Source: Marinobacter pelagius (GTDB lineage Bacteria > Pseudomonadota > Gammaproteobacteria > Pseudomonadales > Oleiphilaceae). From it: DNA of 64,000 bases. The position numbers were made by a program, and so were the translations under genes. The notes under the pieces are model-generated. The model made no database searches. It had not been told where the DNA came from and saw nothing but the letters and a program-made list of their open reading frames with translations. Location of the stretch: the NCBI RefSeq assembly GCF_003315345.1, contig NZ_QNRO01000004.1, forward strand, positions 62,001 to 126,000, read 5' to 3'. Positions 36,698 through 44,117 of this stretch are shown one piece after another (within the stretch, counting starts at the first letter, position 1; each line of letters opens with the position of its first letter).

Positions 36698-37627
36698 ATG
36701 AAGGTTCTATTTGTCGCAGGTGACCCCAAGCCGGAACGCTGGACAGTTCCCATCAAGGAGCTGCTGCCGGAGGCGGAGGTTCACGTCTGGGACCCCGAGG
36801 GCCCGGCTGTCGATGCCGACTATGCCATCGTCTGGCAGCCGCCGGCGAGACTGTTCGAGCGGGAGAAGAAGCTCAAGGCAGTGTTCAACCTCGGTGCCGG
36901 TATCGACGGGTTGCTGAAAGTGCCCAACCTTCCCACAGACCTGACTGTGGTGCGCCTGGAAGACGCCGGCATGTCGGTGCAGATGGCCGAGTACGTGCTG
37001 CACCAGTTACTGGAAGCCAGCCGTGGGATGGAAACCTATCGGGAGCAGCAGCGCCAGGGCATCTGGAAGATTCATCGCCCGATCAAGCGCAGCGAGTGGC
37101 CCGTGGGTGTCATGGGGCTCGGGCATATCGGCAAGCGGGTGGCGCGTACCCTGGCGGATCTGGACTACCGGGTGAATGGCTGGGCCCGGAGTGAGCACGA
37201 CCTCAACGATGTCAGCACCTATGCCGGTGCGGACCAGCTCGGTGAATTCCTGAAATCCACCCGGGTTCTGGTCAACACCCTGCCCCTGACCGATGAAACC
37301 CGGGACATCATCGACTATGAACTGCTGAGCCAGTTGCAGCCTGGCGCGGTGCTGATCAACGTTGGCCGGGGCGAACACCTGGTCGAGGACGACCTGCTGA
37401 AAGTCCTGGACGAGGGCAAGCTGGTCCGGGCCTCCCTGGATGTGTTCCGCAAGGAGCCGCTGCCCGAGGGGCATCCGTTCTGGCAGCGCCCTGAAATCAC
37501 CATCACCCCGCACATCTCCGCCAGAACATTGCGGGATGCCACCCTGGAACAGATTACCGGCAAGATTCGGGATCATGCCCGGGGCCTGCCCATTACCGGG
37601 ATCGTCGATACCAGCCGCGGTTACTGA
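36698..37627 (+). CDS. ghrA: Glyoxylate/hydroxypyruvate reductase A-like D-2-hydroxyacid dehydrogenase
   Basis: 309 residues, ATG with GGAGG upstream. It matches GhrA: NLGAGIDGLL, AEYVLHQLLEASRG, the NAD(P) loop GVMGLGHIGKRVA, INVGRGEHLVEDDLL with the catalytic Arg, and a catalytic His in TPHISA. It reduces glyoxylate or hydroxypyruvate in the cytoplasm. It is single, divergent from the IclR gene and convergent with the membrane transporter gene (19-base gap). Confidence 0.88.
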   Translation: MKVLFVAGDPKPERWTVPIKELLPEAEVHVWDPEGPAVDADYAIVWQPPARLFEREKKLKAVFNLGAGIDGLLKVPNLPTDLTVVRLEDAGMSVQMAEYVLHQLLEASRGMETYREQQRQGIWKIHRPIKRSEWPVGVMGLGHIGKRVARTLADLDYRVNGWARSEHDLNDVSTYAGADQLGEFLKSTRVLVNTLPLTDETRDIIDYELLSQLQPGAVLINVGRGEHLVEDDLLKVLDEGKLVRASLDVFRKEPLPEGHPFWQRPEITITPHISARTLRDATLEQITGKIRDHARGLPITGIVDTSRGY

Positions 37628-37646
37628 TCTGAACGGCCGGCACCGA

Positions 37647-39008
37647 TCATGACACGGTCGGTGCCAGCCAGGCCACCAGAGCCGTCAGCACCAGCAGCAG
37701 GGGGATGGCGATCAACACGAACCGCCCATTCCAGCGAAACGCCACAACCCACCGGGATACCTGGCCAAACCGGGAAAGCAGCATCACCGAGGGACCAAAG
37801 GGCGAGAGCATCATGGCCAGGGAAAAGCCGATCACCAGGGCCACGGCCACCGGCAACGGATTCATCCCGCCAGCCACCAGCTCCGGCAGCAATCCGGCCT
37901 GAACACTCAGCACTGTGATCGGAATGACCCCGATCATGGAGAACATGGGCATCATCAGCATACCCAGCACCGCCAGCAGGAAAACACCGCTACCGCTCTG
38001 GAGCAGGCCGGCAAGCGCATCGGCGGGAATCACGGCTGACAGGGCCACCCCGAGAATGGCCGAGGCCGCAAAAATGGCCATTTCGTTGTTCATGGTCCAC
38101 ACCTGCTCCGCACCCTCCTGCAAAACCGGTAACAACTTCCAATCCTGCGCGAGCATGTAAAGCACGGTCACGGAAGGTACTGTCAGCATGGCTGCCACCG
38201 ATACCTTGAGGCCGGTACTCGCCACCAGGGCCGCCATCACCGCAAAGACCACCAGAATGAGCACCAGCAAACGCCCTGTGCCCGCCGGCCAACCCTCGAG
38301 GGCCATTCGTTCACTGCTGACCCTGCGGAACCGGCGCTGCTCCAGCACCCAGCCAACGGCCACCAGTACCAGCGCGGCAATCACTCCGAATGGCAATAAC
38401 AGTGACCAGCTCAGCTGGGGCAACTCGCGGGTAAGGATGGCCACCGCCACACTGGTCGGCGCGACCAAAGGCACCAGGGCAAAGCCCCGGAGGGCGCTGA
38501 TCAACACACTGCGCAACCACTGCAAACGTGATTCACCGGTGATGCCGCGCTCACGCAGGGTCTCCGAGAGCGTGCCACAGAGCAGGCTCATCATGCCGAA
38601 ACTCAGCACCGAGGCGATGCCGCAGCTGACCAGGGCGTATTTCGGATAGAGCCAGCCTGGCCGGCCGCCGAGCAGCACATCGTGGATCCGGCGCAGCACT
38701 TCGAATCGGCGCACCAGGCACTGCATCATGCCCAGGCTGCCGAGGAACGCCGAATAGAACGCCGCATCCGAGGCCGCTTTCATCAGCTGATCCGTCCCCA
38801 GCGCGCCATAGCTGGCGAGGCCACCGAGCACCGCAAGGGAGAGCAACAGTAACATACGGGCATAACCCTGCAGGCGCCCGGCACCGATCAGGAAGGCAGC
38901 CACAAAGATACTGCCGGCAAACGCGCTCAACTCGCGGTTGCCGAGGCAGATGGCGACCAGTTCGGTCAGCGCCGCCAGCGATACCAGCCATTGCAGAATC
39001 GTGTTCAT
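37647..39008 (-). CDS. Polytopic membrane protein, probable transporter of unknown substrate
   Basis: 453 residues with about twelve hydrophobic helices. It resembles ion-transporter-type permeases with two inverted halves, each with a break near Pro/Ser-rich motifs (ALVPLVAPTSVAVAI in the first half; MLMMPMFSMIGVIPITVLS and LAMMLSPFGPSVMLLSRFG in the second), but I cannot name the family. No partner subunit genes lie beside it. Its context between GhrA and glutaryl-CoA dehydrogenase hints at an organic acid substrate, which is inference only. Confidence 0.6.
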   Translation of the reverse strand: MNTILQWLVSLAALTELVAICLGNRELSAFAGSIFVAAFLIGAGRLQGYARMLLLLSLAVLGGLASYGALGTDQLMKAASDAAFYSAFLGSLGMMQCLVRRFEVLRRIHDVLLGGRPGWLYPKYALVSCGIASVLSFGMMSLLCGTLSETLRERGITGESRLQWLRSVLISALRGFALVPLVAPTSVAVAILTRELPQLSWSLLLPFGVIAALVLVAVGWVLEQRRFRRVSSERMALEGWPAGTGRLLVLILVVFAVMAALVASTGLKVSVAAMLTVPSVTVLYMLAQDWKLLPVLQEGAEQVWTMNNEMAIFAASAILGVALSAVIPADALAGLLQSGSGVFLLAVLGMLMMPMFSMIGVIPITVLSVQAGLLPELVAGGMNPLPVAVALVIGFSLAMMLSPFGPSVMLLSRFGQVSRWVVAFRWNGRFVLIAIPLLLVLTALVAWLAPTVS

Positions 39009-39093
39009 AGTCGCCCCGACCAGCGACGCTTGATCACTGCTTGCATTTCCATAATACCCGGATTAGTCTTTTGCCATTCATTTACAAAACTGT

Positions 39094-39110
39094 GTTTCGC
39101 TAAACGAAAC
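39094..39110. promoter_or_regulatory. GTTTCG-N5-CGAAAC inverted repeat in the gcdH promoter
   Basis: The palindrome lies immediately upstream of TATATT (39111-39116), a possible -10 element, and 70 bases before the gcdH ATG. It is almost the same as the one at 35316-35333, which has a 4-base spacer. Confidence 0.5.
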
Positions 39111-39179
39111 TATATTAACACACAACGCCGGGAAATCTCATGACCGGGCTTCCCGCTCATTGCCTGCAGGAGAATACGA

Positions 39180-40349
39180 ATGGCTTCCGCACCCTGGAAT
39201 GACCTGCTGAATTTCGACGCACAACTGGACGAGACCGAGCGTCAGGTCCGCGACAGTATCCGCAGCTTCTGTGACCAGCAGCTGATGCCGGGCATCATCG
39301 AAGCCAACCGGCACGAGAAATTCGATCGCAACATCTTTAACCAGATGGGTGAACTGGGCATGCTCGGCGCTACCCTGCCGGAAGAGTACGGCGGCCCGGG
39401 TCTGAACCATGTCTGCTACGGCCTGATCGCCCGGGAAGTGGAGCGAGTGGATTCCGCCTACCGTTCAGCTCTGAGTGTGCAGTCTTCCCTGGTCATGTAC
39501 CCGATCTTCTCCTACGGCAAGGAAGCACTGAAGCAGCGTATCCTGCCAAAGCTGGCTTCCGGGGAATACGTGGGCTGCTTCGGCCTGACCGAACCCAACC
39601 ATGGTTCCGATCCCGGCGGCATGGAAACCCGTGCGAAAAAGGTCGACGGCGGTTATCTGCTGAGTGGTTCCAAGACCTGGATCACCAACTCACCCATTGC
39701 CGACATCTGCGTGGTCTGGGCCAAGCTGGACGGCAAGGTGAACGGCTTTGTCATCGAACGGGAAGGTGCCAAGGGACTGGACACCCCGAAGATCCAGGGC
39801 AAGTTCTCCCTGAGGGCTTCCGATACCGGCTCCATCTTCATGGATGAGGTGTTCGTGCCCGAGGAAAACCGTCTGGACGTGGAAGGCCTGAAAGGCCCGC
39901 TGAGCTGCCTGAACAAGGCCCGGTTCGGCATCAGCTGGGGTGCCCTGGGCGCGGCGGAATTCTGCTGGCACGCCGCCCGCAACTACACCCTCGAGCGCAA
40001 GCAGTTCGGCAAGCCCCTGGCCGCCAACCAGCTGATCCAGAAAAAGCTGGTGGATATGCAGACCGAGATCACCATCGGCCTGCAATCCGTACTTCAGCTC
40101 GGTCGCATGATGGACGCCGGCATTGCCACTCCGGACGCGGTGTCACTGCTCAAGCGCAACAACTGCGGCAAGGCCCTGGACATCGCCCGGGTTGCCCGGG
40201 ACATGCATGGCGGCAACGGCATTGCCGACGAGTACCACGTGATCCGCCACGTCATGAACCTGGAGGCGGTGAATACCTACGAGGGCACCCACGATGTGCA
40301 TGCCCTGATTCTTGGCCGGGGCCAGACCGGGATTCAGGCGTTCAGCTGA
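39180..40349 (+). CDS. gcdH: Glutaryl-CoA dehydrogenase (decarboxylating)
   Basis: 389 residues. Family motifs include [41 protein letters not shown] near the N-terminus, [30 protein letters not shown] and the end [21 protein letters not shown], in which the Glu of YEGT is the catalytic base. This combination, in particular [12 protein letters not shown] and TEPNHGSDP, separates GcdH from other acyl-CoA dehydrogenases. It converts glutaryl-CoA to crotonyl-CoA in lysine, tryptophan or aromatic degradation. No glutaryl-CoA transferase gene is adjacent. Confidence 0.92.
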   Translation: MASAPWNDLLNFDAQLDETERQVRDSIRSFCDQQLMPGIIEANRHEKFDRNIFNQMGELGMLGATLPEEYGGPGLNHVCYGLIAREVERVDSAYRSALSVQSSLVMYPIFSYGKEALKQRILPKLASGEYVGCFGLTEPNHGSDPGGMETRAKKVDGGYLLSGSKTWITNSPIADICVVWAKLDGKVNGFVIEREGAKGLDTPKIQGKFSLRASDTGSIFMDEVFVPEENRLDVEGLKGPLSCLNKARFGISWGALGAAEFCWHAARNYTLERKQFGKPLAANQLIQKKLVDMQTEITIGLQSVLQLGRMMDAGIATPDAVSLLKRNNCGKALDIARVARDMHGGNGIADEYHVIRHVMNLEAVNTYEGTHDVHALILGRGQTGIQAFS

Positions 40350-40657
40350 ATCGCGGTCTCCACCGGCAATACTGCCAGCAGGTCGGCGCACAGATCGCAG
40401 GCCGGCTGGCAGCACTTCTGGACGGAGTGCGCCATGAACGCGGCGGCTTCGGCATGGTTGCAATGACTCAGCCTGCCGCTACAGATCGCCACATGGCGAT
40501 ACAGACCTTCTACAGCCTCGAGGCGGGTATCATAGGGTCCGCGCTCGGGGATCTCCCGGGTCCGGACGTACCATTTGCCACGGCGGTACACGAGGCGGTT
40601 ATCGATCTCGAGCAATCCTATCCGGGTCAGAATATCAATCACCTGAAAAGCCTCCAT
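40334..40657 (-). CDS. Small cysteine-rich protein of unknown function
   Basis: 107 residues from the ATG at 40657 with GGAGG upstream. The first half is a compact basic region ([34 protein letters not shown]). The second half has six Cys (59, 66, 82, 83, 87, 90) and several His, ending in C83-x3-C87-x2-C90, a possible metal site. No signal peptide. Its last 16 bases overlap the end of gcdH on the other strand. I do not recognise the family. Confidence 0.6.
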   Translation of the reverse strand: MEAFQVIDILTRIGLLEIDNRLVYRRGKWYVRTREIPERGPYDTRLEAVEGLYRHVAICSGRLSHCNHAEAAAFMAHSVQKCCQPACDLCADLLAVLPVETAIQLNA

Positions 40658-40710
40658 AAGACCTCCCCGGCGTCTGGCCGGAGAGGTGGGTCTCATCCCA
40701 TCGCCACCAT

Positions 40711-42072
40711 TTAACGGACACCCGCGCGCCGGAGCGCAGCTGGCGTGTATTCCCGGGAACTGCGTTCGGTGCCGTACTCGTAGGGATTGTCTTCCTCGTT
40801 CGTCAGACCCATCACGAGGTACCGGCCAGAGAGCAGGTCGTACAGGGTTTCGAAGGCATAGGCCGGGATCTTCGCGTCGTAGATCTGCATGGCATGGGCT
40901 TCGGCCACCCGCCAGAGATTGCCCTTGCCGTCGTAGTGATCGACCACGGCAATCTGCCAGGTATCCTCGTCGATGTAGAAATCCCGGACCTGATAGATAT
41001 GACGCTCGCCGTCCTTGAGGGTGGCGCGGACATGCCAGACCCGGTGCAGTTCATAGCGGGCCAGGCTCTGGTCCACATGGCCTGGCTTGATGATATCGGT
41101 GTAGCTCAGATCGGCACTGGCGATCCGGTAGGAGTTGTACGGGATATACAGCTCCTTCTTGCCTACCAGCTCCCAGTTGTACTTGTCCGGTGCGCCGTTA
41201 TAGAGATCCAGGTTATCCGAGGTACGCTGACCATCGGCAGCAGTGCCCGGCCCGTCATAGGCCACATTGGGCGCCCGGCGCACGCGGCGCTGCCCGGAGT
41301 TGTACAGCCAGGCCCGGCGTGGCTCCTTGACCTGGTTGATGGTCTCGTGCACCAGCAGCACGTTACCGGCCAGGCGTGAAGGCGCGGTGATGGTCTGCTT
41401 GAAGTAGAACATCACGTTGGGATCTTCCGCCGGGTCATAGTCCTGCAGCGCTACCCGTTCGGTGAAGGATTCGGTGAACTTCACCGGGCTGAAATCACCA
41501 TTGGGCTGGGGCGTCACCTGGGCCACGTTGCGGGTGAAGGAGCCGCCCCGATAACGGGTGATGTGATTGAAGATCGCCTCCAGTCCATTCTGTGGAATGG
41601 GGAACGGAATGGCGGTCTGGTAGTTCTGAAGGCCATTGCCGCTTTCCACCAACTCCACCGAGGTGGCGTTTTTCTTGCTCTTTGCCTGGATAAACTCCGG
41701 ATAGGTCGCTGTCCGCCGGGTTTCGTATACCGGCATGAAGTAGTCGTCGTACTTCCTGATCATGGCGACCTGGCCGGGGGTCAGGTTGTCGCTGTACTGG
41801 TCCACGTTGCTCTGGTCAATCCGGAACAGCTCCTGATCGCCCGGGAAGGGGTCAACGTAGCGTCCATCGCCCTTGTATCCGGCCGGCGCTTCGGTCAGCC
41901 CGCCGGTCCAGGCCGGGATCTCGTCGCCATTGCCGGCTTTCTCGGCGCCGATCGGGGTCAGGGTGTCACCCAGTTTGGAAGCCTCTTCAGCCCCCACTGC
42001 GGCCCCCGCGTTGGCGGAGGCCATCATCGCTGCGGTTACAGCTCCGTAGATCAGGGTTCTTGTGGTCTTCAT
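40711..42072 (-). CDS. DUF1329 family exported protein
   Basis: 453 residues from the ATG at 42072 with AAGGTG upstream; the signal peptide ends near NAGAAV. Typical DUF1329 stretches include LTPIGAEKAGNGDEIPAWTGGL at the start and the GQRRVRRAPNVAYDGPGT core, with DLYNGAPDKYNWELVGKKELYIPYNSY afterwards. The fold is related to lipoprotein-carrier (LolA/LolB-like) proteins. It is 29 bases downstream of the DUF1302 gene. The pair is common in genomes that degrade hydrophobic compounds, where a role in lipid or steroid transport has been suggested but is not established. Confidence 0.9.
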   Translation of the reverse strand: MKTTRTLIYGAVTAAMMASANAGAAVGAEEASKLGDTLTPIGAEKAGNGDEIPAWTGGLTEAPAGYKGDGRYVDPFPGDQELFRIDQSNVDQYSDNLTPGQVAMIRKYDDYFMPVYETRRTATYPEFIQAKSKKNATSVELVESGNGLQNYQTAIPFPIPQNGLEAIFNHITRYRGGSFTRNVAQVTPQPNGDFSPVKFTESFTERVALQDYDPAEDPNVMFYFKQTITAPSRLAGNVLLVHETINQVKEPRRAWLYNSGQRRVRRAPNVAYDGPGTAADGQRTSDNLDLYNGAPDKYNWELVGKKELYIPYNSYRIASADLSYTDIIKPGHVDQSLARYELHRVWHVRATLKDGERHIYQVRDFYIDEDTWQIAVVDHYDGKGNLWRVAEAHAMQIYDAKIPAYAFETLYDLLSGRYLVMGLTNEEDNPYEYGTERSSREYTPAALRRAGVR

Positions 42073-42101
42073 GTTGTTCACCTTTAAAGTCACGTGTTGT
42101 T

Positions 42102-43994
42102 TCAGAATGAGTAGGAAACGGAAGCGGCAACGAAATCCCGGTCATTGGTCTCGTTGTAATCGCCGCCGAAGTAGGTGGTGTAACTCAGGGATGCCTTGTA
42201 GGAATTCTGATAGGTGGCATCGAGGCCCAGGCCCACGGACTTGTTGCCTTCCTTGAAGTTGCCGCCCGGATCCGGCGCATAACCCTTCACGTCGTGGGTC
42301 AGGAACAGCTTCGGACGCAGGTTGACCCCGGCAAAGGCGCTCGGGTAATCCCAGACAAACAGGGTCCGATAACCCCAGGAAAAACTGGTGGTAAAGCCGT
42401 CGCCGCCGCAGTTGGTGGGGTTGATGTTCAGGCGTGGAACGTCATCGGTGCCCTGGCTGCAGAAATCACCCGTGAAGCTCTCACCATCCAGAGGTACCGG
42501 ACCAACACCCCAGATACCGGAGCGGCCATAACGGGCCTCGGACTTGTCCGGAAGGTCGTGGACATAAGTGGCGCCGACTTCGCCAACGATGATAAAGCGG
42601 GCCGCACCCATCACCCGGTCAATGAAGTGGATGAAAGTCGCCTGGGCCTGGGACACGCCGAACCGGTCGTATCCCTCCACGGCCTTACCAGCGTAGTTGT
42701 AGCCTTTCTCGATTTCCCGCTGCTCAAGCTTGCTTATGACCTGGCCGTCCGGGCCGCGCTGCTGAAGGCCCCCGTAGATCAACTCAAAGGTATTCCACTG
42801 GATCGGCATGTTGGGACGGTAGCTGTATTCCGCCCCAAGAGAAGTCCCGGTGGGAAGCGTGGTGTTGACGCTTACACCGAAAAGCTCGATGTCCTGCGGG
42901 TACTCAATGAAGTAGCTGGGGAAGCGCGCATCCGGAAGGGTGGGGTCCCGCATCTGGGTTTCATCGGCATCGGCGGGGTTATTCACCACACCGCTGATGT
43001 AGGGCAGCCGGCTGTTATAACGGGTATAGAAGAAGCCCAGTTCGGCGCCCAGATCGGTCATGTACCACCGGGCAGCCATACCATATTGGTCGGTGTCTCC
43101 CGGTTCCTTGTCACCGATGCGCGGGGCGACAAAACCCTCCTCCAAGGCCTGGGAGTCAGGCACCTGGCCAGCCAGCAATACCGGGCCACAGCCGTCAGCC
43201 GCCACATCCGCGCTGGAGAAAAAGGTGCCGCAATCATCAATGCGGAACGGCTCCCACTCCGTCTGCACGAATGCCTCCAGCGTGACCTCCGGCGTAATCC
43301 CGACTGAGCTGTACAGCATTTCCACCGGCAACAGCACGTCCTTCAACTCTGCACCCGGGGCGCGGAATGCGGGCACGTCAATGGGGTTGACCGCATTGAT
43401 ACCACCGAGGATGAACGTACTTTCGCCCCAATTCACCACCTGCCGGCCATAACGGACGGACACCGGGGTATCCCCGAAATACCAGTCGGTGAACACGTAA
43501 GCGTCCAGCAAATCGGCCCCGGCGGCATTGTCCAGGGCCTCCTCGTTGAGCTCCCGGCGCTGGCCGACCGGATCCACCGCCCGTGGGTTATCCTTCAGTT
43601 CGTAGTCGTAGTAGTAAGTGCCACGGACCAGGGCGCCGACCCGGGTTAGGGTATCGCTGTCTGGTGCGTAATCCAGGAACAGCTCCGACCGACCCCGCAG
43701 AATCTGGGAATACGGTTCACCCTTTTCGAAGTTGAGGTTGCCATCGTCAAAGTTGTTGGATGAGGCACCGGTGTTGCTGAACGCAAATTCCGGCCCCAGG
43801 TTGCCCTGGGAGATCAGGTCCTTGTCCTGATCCTCAAGGCGGTAGGCCATACCCGCTGTGAGCGTCGTGCTGAACGAAGCGTCAATTTCGTAGATGCTGA
43901 AGTCGAATGCCAATGCAGTCCCGGAAAGACCGGCAAGTTGCATGGCCAACGCGAGCCGCAGCGGTGTATGCAAGGTCGGTTTTATTGTTTTCAT
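42102..43994 (-). CDS. DUF1302 family outer-membrane beta-barrel protein
   Basis: 630 residues. The signal peptide ends near GTALAFDF. The body alternates short aromatic strands with loops, as in FadL-type barrels, and ends in a phenylalanine (VAASVSYSF), the usual outer-membrane assembly signal. Characteristic DUF1302 parts are the SVRYGRQVVNWGESTFILGGINAVNPIDVPAFRAPGAELKDVLLPVEML region and the C-terminal FLTHDVKGYAPDPG. It probably admits a hydrophobic substrate. It is transcribed ahead of DUF1329 and behind the lipase gene on the same strand. Confidence 0.9.
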   Translation of the reverse strand: MKTIKPTLHTPLRLALAMQLAGLSGTALAFDFSIYEIDASFSTTLTAGMAYRLEDQDKDLISQGNLGPEFAFSNTGASSNNFDDGNLNFEKGEPYSQILRGRSELFLDYAPDSDTLTRVGALVRGTYYYDYELKDNPRAVDPVGQRRELNEEALDNAAGADLLDAYVFTDWYFGDTPVSVRYGRQVVNWGESTFILGGINAVNPIDVPAFRAPGAELKDVLLPVEMLYSSVGITPEVTLEAFVQTEWEPFRIDDCGTFFSSADVAADGCGPVLLAGQVPDSQALEEGFVAPRIGDKEPGDTDQYGMAARWYMTDLGAELGFFYTRYNSRLPYISGVVNNPADADETQMRDPTLPDARFPSYFIEYPQDIELFGVSVNTTLPTGTSLGAEYSYRPNMPIQWNTFELIYGGLQQRGPDGQVISKLEQREIEKGYNYAGKAVEGYDRFGVSQAQATFIHFIDRVMGAARFIIVGEVGATYVHDLPDKSEARYGRSGIWGVGPVPLDGESFTGDFCSQGTDDVPRLNINPTNCGGDGFTTSFSWGYRTLFVWDYPSAFAGVNLRPKLFLTHDVKGYAPDPGGNFKEGNKSVGLGLDATYQNSYKASLSYTTYFGGDYNETNDRDFVAASVSYSF

Positions 43995-44117
43995 TGCGTG
44001 TTACTCCGCAAGTTTCAGGCAAAGCCTCCCCGTCTGGCGAGGCTAACGCCATGTTTTAATTGATATTATTTGAACACTTGGGCACCACCCGAAGGGGTGC
44101 CCGCCGATAGCATCAGG

